Shown here piece by piece: positions 51,001 to 62,600 of a stretch of 64,000 nt of DNA. The notes beneath the pieces are model-generated. The model did not search any database, was not told the DNA's origin, and saw only the letters and a list, made by a program, of their open reading frames with translations. Where the stretch lies: assembly GCA_943735955.1 (NCBI GenBank), contig CALSEQ010000043.1:5001-69000 (forward strand), in the 5' to 3' direction. The translations under genes were made by a program, and so were the position numbers. Source of the DNA: Piscicola geometra. Its lineage: Eukaryota > Annelida > Clitellata > Hirudinida > Piscicolidae. Numbering within the stretch: position 1 is the stretch's first letter; every line of letters begins with the position of its first letter.

Positions 51001-53871
51001 AAATTTGTTTTCTGAACACCTCAGTATAGGATCAGAGAAGAGCTTAAGAGCCCGTCGAAACTCTGTGAGTGAGCGGATCCAAACGGTCCGGCGCCCAAAA
51101 AATTCAACCGGCAATGGCCGCAAGGTTCATTGCTCAGTACTTTGAGGATACCGGACAAAGTGGAACAGACCTTGCTCTATGTCAACCCGGGCTAAAACCC
51201 CACAGGCTTCCATAGAGTGTAGGATCGGTCACTGCCCCTGGATGCCTAAGATAGGCCGCTGATCCTTACTCCCATTCACACACATGAGACAGTCCGAGAC
51301 CAATACGGCGCCAATTTTTTTACTTCTTTATCTTTACTCACCATGCACCCCCACACCAAATCCTTTTTACCCCCCAACCAAACCTACAGGCAAATGGTTG
51401 TCCTCACTGTCTCACCCTACTCCCAACCCCACACACATGGACAGCGCGAAAGATCCATGGAGGATACACCGAACACCCCCACTGTTGTCACACAGCGATT
51501 TGTCACTTTCTCTGAAAGTTTCATTTTGATCGATAGGTGCCTCACTACTCTGTTGATAGCCTAGACGGCTGCTTTCTCTGTTTCCCTCACCGGAAATTTT
51601 TCCTACTCTAGTGGATTTTTCCTACGAGAACTCTGGGGCTTTTCAGAAAATTTGTTTTCTGAACACCTCAGTATAGGATCAGAGAAGAGCTTAAGAGCCC
51701 GTCGAAACTCTGTGAGTGAGCGGATCCAAACGGTCCGGCGCCCAAAAAATTCAACCGGCAATGGCCGCAAGGTTCATTGCTCAGTACTTTGAGGATACCG
51801 GACAAAGTGGAACAGACCTTGCTCTATGTCAACCCGGGCTAAAACCCCACAGGCTTCCATAGAGTGTAGGATCGGTCACTGCCCCTGGATGCCTAAGATA
51901 GGCCGCTGATCCTTACTCCCATTCACACACATGAGACAGTCCGAGACCAATACGGCGCCAATTTTTTTACTTCTTTATCTTTACTCACCATGCACCCCCA
52001 CACCAAATCCTTTTTACCCCCCAACCAAACCTACAGGCAAATGGTTGTCCTCACTGTCTCACCCTACTCCCAACCCCACACACATGGACAGCGCGAAAGA
52101 TCCATGGAGGATACACCGAACACCCCCACTCTTATCACACAGCGATTTGTCACTTTAACTGAAAGTTTCATTTCGATCGATAGGTGCCTCACCACTCTGT
52201 TGATAGCCTAGACGGCTGCTTTCTCTATTTCCCTCACCGGAAATTTTTCCTACTCTAGAGGATTTTTCCTACGAGAACTCTGGTGCTTTTCAGAAAATTT
52301 GTTTTCTGAACACCTCAGTATAGGATCAGAGAAGTGCTTAAGAGCCCGTCGAAACTCTGTGAGTGAGCGGATCCAAACGGTTCGGCGCCCAAAAAATTCA
52401 ACCGGCAATGGCCGCAAGGTTCATTGCTCAGTACTTTGAGGATAACGGACAAAGTGGAACATACCTTGCTCTATGTCAACCCGGGCTAAAACCCCACAGG
52501 CTTCCATAGAGTGTAGGATCGGTCACTGCCCCTGGATGCCTATGATAGGCCGCTGATCCTTACTCCCACCCACACACATCAGACAGTCCGAGGCCAATAC
52601 GGCGCCAATTTTTTTACTTCTTTATCTTTACTCACCATGCACCCCCACACCAAATCCTTTTTACCCCCCAACCAAACCTACAGGCAAATGGTTGTCCTCA
52701 CTGTCTCACCCTAATCCCAACCCCACACACATGGACAGCGCGAAAGATCCATGGAGGATACACCGAACACCCCCACTGTTGTCACACAGCGATTTGTCAC
52801 TTTCTCTGAAAGTTTCATTTTGATCGATAGGTGCCTCACTACTCTGTTGATAGCCTAGACGGCTGCTTTCTCTGTTTCCCTCACCGGAAATTTTTCCTAC
52901 TCTAGTGGATTTTTCCTACGAGAACTCTGGGGCTTTTCAGAAAATTTGTTTTCTGAACACCTCAGTATAGGATCAGAGAAGAGCTTAAGAGCCCGTCGAA
53001 ACTCTGTGAGTGAGCGGATCCATACGGTCCGGCGCCCAAAAAATTCAACCGGCAATGGCCGCAAGGTTCATTGCTCAGTACTTTGAGGATACCGGACAAA
53101 GTGGAACAGACCTTGCTCTATGTCAACCCGGGCTAAAACCCCACAGGCTTCCATAGAGTGTAGGATCGGTCACTGCCCCTGGATGCCTAAGATAGGCCGC
53201 TGATCCTTACTCCCATTCACACACATGAGACAGTCCGAGACCAATACGGCGCCAATTTTTTTACTTCTTTATCTTTACTCACCATGCACCCCCACACCAA
53301 ATCCTTTTTACCCCCCAACCAAACCTACAGGCAAATGGTTGTCCTCACTGTCTCACCCTACTCCCAACCCCACACACATGGACAGCGCGAAAGATCCATG
53401 GAGGATACACCGAACACCCCCACTCTTATCACACAGCGATTTGTCACTTTAACTGAAAGTTTCATTTCGATCGATAGGTGCCTCACCACTCTGTTGATTG
53501 CCTAGACGGCTGCTTTCTCTATTTCCCTCACCGGAAATTTTTCCTACTCTAGAGGATTTTTCCTACGAGAACTCTGGTGCTTTTCAGAAAATTTGTTTTC
53601 TGAACACCTCAGTATAGGATCAGAGAAGTGCTTAAGAGCCCGTCGAAACTCTGTGAGTGAGCGGATCCAAACGGTTCGGCGCCCAAAAAGTTCAACCGGC
53701 AATGGCCGCAAGGTTCATTGCTCAGTACTTTGAGGATACCGGACAAAGTGGAACAGACATTGCTTTATGTCAACCCGGGCTAGAACCCCACAGGCTTGCA
53801 TAGTGTGTAGGATCGGTCACTGCCCCTGGATGCCTATGATAGGCCGCTGATCCTTACTCCCACCCACACAC
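48049..53871 (+). repeat. Trimeric higher-order repeat, three copies, last one shortened
   Basis: The cycle M75-M76-M77 (1,941 bp) recurs as M78-M79-M80 and then M81-M82, with M83 again of the M75 type. M75, M78, M81 and M83 have CACTCTTATC, CTAGAGGATT, GAGAAGTGCTTAAG and CGGTTCGGCGCC; all but M83 also have GGATAACGG and GGAACATACC. M76, M79 and M82 have CATCAGACAG and TAGTGGATT; M76 and M79 share CACCCTCACTG. M77 and M80 have CATTCACACAC with TTTCTCTGAAAG and TTTTGATCG. The third cycle lacks the M77-type unit. Confidence 0.85.
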
Positions 53872-55165
53872 ATGAGACAGTCCGAGGCCAATACGGCGCC
53901 AATTTTTTTACTTCTTTATCTTTACTCACCATGCACCCCCACACCAAATCCTTTTTACCCCCCAACCAAACCTACAGGCAAATGGTTGTCCTCACTGTCT
54001 CACCCTACTCCCAACCCCACACACATGGACAGCGCGAAAGATCCATGGAGGATACACCGAACACCCCCACTCTTATCACACAGCGATTTGTCACTTTAAC
54101 TGAAAGTTTCATTTCGATCAATAGGTGTCTCACCACTCTGTTGATAGCCTAGACGGCTGCTTTCTCTGTTTCCCTCGCCGGAAATTTTCCCTACTCTAGG
54201 GGATTTTTCCTACGAGAACTCTGGTGCTTTTCAGAAAATTTGTTTTCTGAACACCTCAGTATAGGATCAGAGAAGAGCTTAAGAGCCCGTCGAAACTCTG
54301 TGAGTGAGCGGATCCAAACGGTCCGGCACCCAAAAAGTCAAACCGGCAATGGCCGCAAGGTTCTTTGCTCAGTACTTCGAGGATACCGGACAAAGTGGAA
54401 CAGACCTTGCTCTATGTCAACCCGGGCTAAAACCCCACAGGCTTGCATAGAGTGTAGGATCGGTCACTGCCCCTGGATGCCTATGATAGGCCGCTGATCC
54501 TTACTCCCACCCACACACATGAGACAGTCCGAGGCCAACACGGCGCCAATTTTTTTACTTCTTTATCTTTACTCCCCATGCACCCCCACACCAAATCCTT
54601 TTTACCCCCCAACCAAACCCACAGGCAAATGGTTGTCCTCACTGTCTCACCCTAATCCCAACCCCACACACATGGACAGCGCGAAAGATCCATGGAGGAT
54701 ACACCGAACACCCCCACTGTTGTCACACAGCGATTTTTCACTTTCTCCGAAAGTTTCATTTTGATCGATAGGTGCCTCACCACTCTGTTGATAGCCTAGA
54801 CGGCTGCTTTCTCTGTTTCCCTCACCGGAAATTTTTCCTACTCTAGAGGATTTTTCCTACGAGAACTCTGGTGCTTTTCAGAAAATTTGTTTTCTGAACA
54901 CCTCAGTATAGGATCAGAGAAGAGCTTAAGAGCCCGTCGAAACTCTGTGAGTGAGCGGATCCAAACGGTCCGGCGCCCAAAAAGTCTAACCGGCAATGGC
55001 CGCAAGGTTCTTTGCTCAGTACTTCGAGGATACCGGACAAAGTGGAACAGACCTTGCTCTATGTCAACCCGGGCTAGAACCCCACAGGCTTGCATAGAGT
55101 GTAGGATCGGTCACTGCCCCTGGATGCCTATGATAGGCCGCTGATCCTTACTCCCACCCACACAC
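53872..55165 (+). repeat. Chimeric units M84 and M85
   Basis: M84a is right-type (ACTCACCATG, CACTCTTATC, TTTAACTG) with private TTTCGATCAATAGGTGTC. At about 54,175 it switches to left-type CTCGCCGGAAATTTTCCC, then GGCACCCAAAAAGTCAAACC, GTTCTTTG, CTTCGAGG and CTTGCATAG. M85 is mostly left-type, with CTCCCCATGC, GGCCAACACGG and GATTTTTCACTTTCTCCG, but has CTCACCGGAAATTTTTCC. The M84b half matches M49b/M50b, 35 units away. Confidence 0.8.
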
Positions 55166-58059
55166 CTGAGACAGTCCGAGGCCGATACGGCGCCAATTTT
55201 TTTACTTCTTTATCTTTACTCACCATGCACCCCCACACCAAATCCTTTTTACCCCCCAACCAAACCTACAGGCAAATGGTTGTCCTTACTGTCTCACCCT
55301 ACTCCCAACCCCACACACATGGACAGCGCGAAAGATCCATGGAGGATACACCGAACACCCCCACTGTTATCACACAGCGATTTGTCACTTTAACTGAAAG
55401 TTTCATTTCGATCGATAGGTGCCTCACCACTCTGTTGATAGCCTAGACGGCTGCTTTCTCTGTTTCCCTCACCGGAAATTTTTTCTACTCTAGGGGATTT
55501 TTCCTACGAGAACTCTGGGGCTTTTCAGAAAATTTGTTTTCTGAACACCTCAGTATAGGATCAGAGAAGAGCTTAAGAGCCCGTCGAAACTCTGTGAGTG
55601 AGCGGATCCAAACGGTCCGGCGCCCAAAAAATTCAACCGGCAATGGCCGCAAGGTTCATTGCTCAGTACTTTGAGGATACCGGACAAAGTGGAACAGACC
55701 TTGCTCTATGTCAACCCGGGCTAAAACCCCACAGGCTTCCATAGAGTGTAGGATCGGTCACTGCCCCTGGATGCCTATGATAGGCCGCTGATCCTTACTC
55801 CCATTCACACACATGAGACAGTCCGAGACCAATACGGCGCCAATTTTTTTACTTCTTTATCTTTACTCACCATGCACCCCCACACCAAATCCTTTTTACC
55901 CCCCAACCAAACCTACAGGCAAATGGTTGTCCTCACTGTCTCACCCTACTCCCAACCCCACACACATGGACAGCGCGAAAGATCCATGGAGGATACACCG
56001 AACACCCCCACTGTTATCACACAGCGAGTTGTCACTTTAACTGAAAGTTTCATTTCGATCGATAGGTGCCTCACTACTCTGTTGATAGCCTAGACGGCTG
56101 CTTTCTCTGTTTTCCTCGCCGGAAATTTTCCCTACTCTTGGGGATTTTTCCTACGAGAACTCTGGTGCTTTTCAGAAAATTTGTTTTCTGAACACCTCAG
56201 TATAGGATCAGAGAAGAGCTTAAGAGCCCGTCAAAACTCTGTGAGTGAGCGGATCCAAACGGTCCGGCGCCCAAAAAGTTCAACCGGCAATGGCCGCAAG
56301 GTTCATTGCTCAGTACTTTGAGGATACCGGACAAAGTGGAACAGACCTTGCTCTATGTCAACCCGGGCTAGAACCCCACAGGCTTGCATAGAGTGTAGGA
56401 TCGGTCACTGCCCCTGGATGCCTATGATAGGCCACTGATCCTTACTCCCACCCACACACCTGAGACAGTCCGAGGCCGATACGGCGCCAATTTTTTTACT
56501 TCTTTATCTTTACTCACCATGCACCCCCACACCAAATCCTTTTTACCCCCCAACCAAACCTACAGGCAAATGGTTGTCCTCACTGTCTCACCCTACTCCC
56601 AACCCCACACACATGGACAGCGCGAAAGATCCATGGAGGATACACCGAACACCCCCACTGTTATCACACAGCGATTTGTCACTTTAACTGAAAGTTTCAT
56701 TTCGATCGATAGGTGCCTCACCACTCTGTTGATAGCCTAGACGGCTGCTTTCTCTGTTTCCCTCACCGGAAATTTTTTCTACTCTAGAGGATTTTTCCTA
56801 CGAGAACTCTGGGGCTTTTCAGAAAATTTGTTTTCTGAACACCTCAGTATAGGCTCAGAGAAGAGCTTAAGAGCCCGTCGAAACTCTGTGAGTGAGCGGA
56901 TCCAAACGGTCCGGCGCCCAAAAAATTCAACCGGCAATGGCCGCAAGGTTCATTGCTCAGTACTTTGAGGATACCGGACAAAGTGGAACAGACCTTGCTC
57001 TATGTCAACCCGGGCTAAAACCCCACAGGCTTCCATAGAGTGTAGGATCGGTCACTGCCCCTGGATGCCTATGATAGGCCGCTGATCCTTACTCCCATTC
57101 ACACACATGAGACAGTCCGAGACCAATACGGCGCCAATTTTTTTACTTCTTTATCTTTACTCACCATGCACCCCCACACCAAATCCTTTTTACCCCCCAA
57201 CCAAACCTACAGGCAAATGGTTGTCCTCACTGTCTCACCCTACTCCCAACCCCACACACATGGACAGCGCGAAAGATCCATGGAGGATACACCGAACACC
57301 CCCACTGTTATCACACAGCGAGTTGTCACTTTAACTGAAAGTTTCATTTCGATCGATAGGTGCCTCACTACTCTGTTGATAGCCTAGACGGCTGCTTTCT
57401 CTGTTTCCCTCGCCGGAAATTTTCCCTACTCTTGGGGATTTTTCCTACGAGAACTCTGGTGCTTTTCAGAAAATTTGTTTTCTGAACACCTCAGTATAGG
57501 ATCAGAGAAGAGCTTAAGAGCCCGTCAAAACTCTGTGAGTGAGCGGATCCAAACGGTCCGGCGCCCAAAAAGTTCAACCGGCAATGGCCGCAAGGTTCAT
57601 TGCTCAGTACTTTGAGGATACCGGACAAAGTGGAACAGACCTTGCTCTATGTCAACCCGGGCTAGAACCCCACAGGCTTGCATAGAGTGTAGGATCGGTC
57701 ACTGCCCCTGGATGCCTATGATAGGCCACTGATCCTTACTCCCACCCACACACCTGAGACAGTCCGAGGCCGATACGGCGCCAATTTTTTTACTTCTTTA
57801 TCTTTACTCACCATGCACCCCCACACCAAATCCTTTTTACCCCCCAACCAAACCTACAGGCAAATGGTTGTCCTCACTGTCTCACCCTACTCCCAACCCC
57901 ACACACATGGACAGCGCGAAAGATCCATGGAGGATACACCGAACACCCCCACTGTTATCACACAGCGATTTGTCACTTTAACTGAAAGTTTCATTTCGAT
58001 CGATAGGTGCCTCACCACTCTGTTGATAGCCTAGACGGCTGCTTTCTCTGTTTCCCTCG
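55166..58059 (+). repeat. Dimeric higher-order repeat M86-M90a, period 1,294 bp
   Basis: M86, M88 and M90 have CACCTGAGACAG with GAGGCCGATACGG. M87 and M89 have CATTCACACACATGAG and GCGAGTTGTCAC, followed by CTCTTGGGGATT, CGTCAAAACTC and GGCCACTGATCC in M87b and M89b. M86b and M88b share the rare GGAAATTTTTTCTACTC. Private changes are few, for example CAGTATAGGCTCAG in M88b (56,847). Confidence 0.85.
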
Positions 58060-59694
58060 CCGGAAATTTTCCCTACTCTAGGGGATTTTTCCTACGAGAA
58101 CTCTGGTGCTTTTCAGAAAATTTGTTTTCTGAACACCTCAGTATAGGATCAGAGAAGAGCTTAAGAGCCCGTCGAAACTCTGTGAGTGAGCGGATCCAAA
58201 TGGTCCGGCGCCCAAAAAGTCCAACCGGCAATGGCCGAAAGGTTCTTTGCTCAGTACTTCGAGGATACCGGACAAAGTAGAACAGACCTTGCTCTATGTC
58301 AATCCGGGCTAGAACCCCACAGGCTTGCATAGAGTGTAGGATCGGTCACTGCCCCTGGATGCCTATGATAGGCCGCTGATCCTTACTCCCACCCACACAC
58401 ATGAGACAGTCCGAGACCAATACGGCGCCAATTTTTTTACTTCTTTATCTTTACTCACCATGCACCCCCACACCAAATCCTTTTTACCCCCCAACCAAAC
58501 CTACAGGCAAATGGTTGTCCTCACTGTCTCACCCTACTCCCAACCCCACACACATGGACAGCGCGAAAGATCCATGGAGGATACACCGAACACCCCCACT
58601 GTTATCACACAGCGATTTGTTACTTTAACTGAAAGTTTCAATTCGATCGATAGGTGCCTCACCACTCTGTTGATAGCCTAGACGGCTGCTTTCTCTATTT
58701 CCCTCACCGGAAATTTTTCCTACTCTAGAGGATTTTTCCTACGAGAACTCTGGTGCTTTTCAGAAAATTTGTTTTCTGAACACCTCAGTATAGGATCAGA
58801 GAAGTGCTTAAGAGCCCGTCGAAACTCTGTGAGTGAGCGGATCCAAATGGTCCGGCGCCCAAAAAGTCCAACCGGCAATGGCCGAAAGGTTCTTTGCTCA
58901 GTACTTCGAGGATACCGGACAAAGTAGAACAGACCTTGCTCTATGTCAATCCGGGCTAGAACCCCACAGGCTTGCATAGAGTGTAGGATCGGTCACTGCC
59001 TCTGGATGCCTATGATAGGCCGCTGATCCTTACTCCCACCCACACACATGAGACAGTCCGAGACCAATACGGCGCCAATTTTTTTACTTCTTTATCTTTA
59101 CTCACCATGCACCCCCACACCAAATCCTTTTTACCCCCCAACCAAACCTACAGGCAAATGGTTGTCCTCACTGTCTCACCCTACTCCCAACCCCACACAC
59201 ATGGACAGCGCGAAAGATCCATGGAGGATACACCGAACACCCCCACTGTTATCACACAGCGATTTGTTACTTTAACTGAAAGTTTCAATTCGATCGATAG
59301 GTGCCTCACCACTCTGTTGATAGCCTAGACGGCTGCTTTCTCTATTTCCCTCACCGGAAATTTTTCCTACTCTAGAGGATTTTTCCTACGAGAACTCTGG
59401 TGCTTTTCAGAAAATTTGTTTTCTGAACACCTCAGTATAGGATCAGAGAAGTGCTTAAGAGCCCGTCGAAACTCTGTGAGTGAGCGGATCCAAACGGTTC
59501 GACGCCCAAAAAGTTCAACCGGCAATGGCCGCAAGGTTCATTGCTCAGTACTTTGAGGATACCAGACAAAGTGGAACAGACCTTGCTCTATGTCAACCCG
59601 GGCTAGAACCCCACAGGCTTGCATAGTGTGTAGGATCGGTCACTGCCCCTGGATGCCTATGATAGGCCGCTGATCCTTACTCCCACCCACACAC
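58060..59694 (+). repeat. Tandem pair M91/M92 and flanking M90b
   Basis: M91a and M92a share GATTTGTTACTTTAACTG and GTTTCAATTCGATCG. M90b and M91b share GGATCCAAATGG, GGCCGAAAGG, AAAGTAGAAC and GTCAATCCGGGCTAG. M91b joins CTCACCGG/CTAGAGGATT/GAAGTGCTTAAG to that left-type stretch, so it is a recombinant of two second halves. M92b instead has CGGTTCGACGCCC and GGATACCAGAC. Confidence 0.75.
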
Positions 59695-62600
59695 ATGAGA
59701 CAGTCCGAGGCCAATACGGCGCCAATTTTTTTACTTCTTTATCTTTACTCACCATGCACCCCCACACCAAATCCTTTTTACCCCCCAACCAAACCTACCG
59801 GCAAATGGTTGTCCTCACTGTCTCACCCTAATCCTAACCCCACACACATGGACAGCGCGAAAGATCCATGGAGGAAACACCGAACACCCCCACTGTTGTC
59901 ACACAGCGATTTGTCACTTTCTCTGAAAGTTTCATTTTGATCGATAGGTGCCTCACTACTCTGTTGATAGCCTAGACGGCTGCTTTCTCTGTTTCCCTCG
60001 CCGGAAATTTTCCCTACTCTAGGGGATTTTTCCTACGAGAACTCTGGTGCTTTTCAGAAAATTTGTTTTCTGAACACCTCAGTATAGGATCAGAGAAGTG
60101 CTTAAGAGCCCGTCGAAACTCTGTGAGTGAGCGGATTCAAATGGTCCGGCGCCCAAAAAGTCCAACCGGCAATGGCCGAAAGGTTCTTTGCTCAGTACTT
60201 CGAGGATACCGGACAAAGTAGAACAGACCTTGCTCTATGTCAATCCGGGCTAGAACCCCACAGGCTTGCATAGAATGTAGGATCGGTCACTGCCCCTGGA
60301 TGCCTATGATAGGCCGCTGATCCTTACTCCCACCCACACACATGAGACAGTCCGAGACCAATACGGCGCCAATTTTTTTACTTCTTTATCTTTACTCACC
60401 ATGCACCCCCACACCAAATCCTTTTTACCCCCCAACCAAACCTACAGGCAAATGGATGTCCTCACTGTCTCACCCTACTCCCAACCCCACACACATGGAC
60501 AGCGCGAAAGATCCATGGAGGATACACCGAACACCCCCACTGTTATCACACAGCGATTTGTCACTTTAACTGAAAGTTTCATTTCGATCGATAGGTGCCT
60601 CACCACTCTGTTGATAGCCTAGACGGCTGCTTTCTCTATTTCCCTCACCGGAAATTTTTCTTACTCTAGAGGATTTTTCCTACGAGAACTCTGGTGCTTT
60701 TCAGAAAATTTGTTTTCTGAACACCTCAGTATAGGATCAGAGAAGTGCTTAAGAGCCCGTCGAAACTCTGTGAGTGAGCGGATCCAAACGGTTCGGCGCC
60801 CAAAAAGTTCAACCGGCAATGGCCGCAAGGTTCATTGCTCAGTACTTTGAGGATACCAGACAAAGTGGAACAGACCTTGCTCTATGTCAACCCGGGCTAG
60901 AACCCCACAGGCTTGCATAGTGTGTAGGATCGGTCACTGCCCCTGGATGCCAATGATAGGCCGCTGATCCTTACTCCCACCCACACACGTGAGACAGTCC
61001 GAGGCCAATACGGCGCCAATTTTTTTACTTCTTTATCTTTACTCACCATGCACCCCCACACCAAATCCTTTTTACCCCCCAACCAAACCTACAGGCAAAT
61101 GGTTGTCCTCACTGTCTCACCCTAATCCCAACTCCACACACATGGACAGCGCGAAAGATCCATGGAGGAAACACCGAACACCCCCACTGTTGTCACACAG
61201 CGATTTGTCACTTTCTCTGAAAGTTTCATTTCGATCGATAGGTGCCTCACTACTCTGTTGATAGCCTAGACGGCTGCTTTCTCTGTTTCCCTCGCCGGAA
61301 ATTTTCCCTACTCTAGGGGATTTTTCCTACGAGAACTCTGGTGCTTTTCAGAAAATTTGTTTTCTGAACACCTCAGTATAGGATCAGAGAAGAGCTTAAG
61401 AGCCCGTCGAAACTCTGTGAGTGAGCGGATTCAAATGGTCCGGCGCCCAAAAAGTCCAACCGGCAATGGCCGAAAGGTTCTTTGCTCAGTACTTCGAGGA
61501 TACCGGACAAAGTAGAACAGACCTTGCTCTATGTCAATCCGGGCTAGAACCCCACAGGCTTGCATAGAATGTAGGATCGGTCACTGCCCCTGGATGCCTA
61601 TGATAGGCCGCTGATCCTTACTCCCACCCACACACATGAGACAGTCCGAGACCAATACGGCGCCAATTTTTTTACTTCTTTATCTTTACTCACCATGCAC
61701 CCCCACACCAAATCCTTTTTACCCCCCAACCAAACCTACAGGCAAATGGATGTCCTCACTGTCTCACCCTACTCCCAACCCCACACACATGGACAGCGCG
61801 AAAGATCCATGGAGGATACACCGAACACCCCCACTGTTATCACACAGCGATTTGTCACTTTAACTGAAAGTTTCATTTCGATCGATAGGTGCCTCACCAC
61901 TCTGTTGATAGCCTAGACGGCTGCTTTCTCTATTTCCCTCACCGGAAATTTTTCTTACTCTAGAGGATTTTTCCTACGAGAACTCTGGTGCTTTTCAGAA
62001 AATTTGTTTTCTGAACACCTCAGTATAGGATCAGAGAAGTGCTTAAGAGCCCGTCGAAACTCTGTGAGTGAGCGGATCCAAACGGTTCGGCGCCCAAAAA
62101 GTTCAACCGGCAATGGCCGCAAGGTTCATTGCTCAGTACTTTGAGGATACCAGACAAAGTGGAACAGACCTTGCTCTATGTCAACCCGGGCTAAAACCCC
62201 ACAGGCTTGCATAGTGTGTAGGATCGGTCACTGCCCCTGGATGCCAATGATAGGCCGCTGATCCTTACTCCCACCCACACACGTGAGACAGTCCGAGGCC
62301 AATACGGCGCCAATTTTTTTACTTCTTTATCTTTACTCACCATGCACCCCCACACCAAATCCTTTTTACCCCCCAACCAAACCTACAGGCAAATGGTTGT
62401 CCTCACTGTCTCACCCTAATCCCAACCCCACACACATGGACAGCGCGAAAGATCCATGGAGGATACACCGAACACCCCCACTGTTGTCACACAGCGATTT
62501 GTCACTTTCTCTGAAAGTTTCATTTTGATCGATAGGTGCCTCACTACTCTGTTGATAGCCTAGACGGCTGCTTTCTCTGTTTCCCTCGCCGGAAATTTTC

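Noticed and set aside
38595..53871. The near-identical 7-mer and trimer copies as pure assembly artefact
   Set aside because: Copies differ by specific substitutions and the third trimer cycle lacks a unit, which a simple duplicated contig would not show. Copy-number error cannot be excluded without reads.
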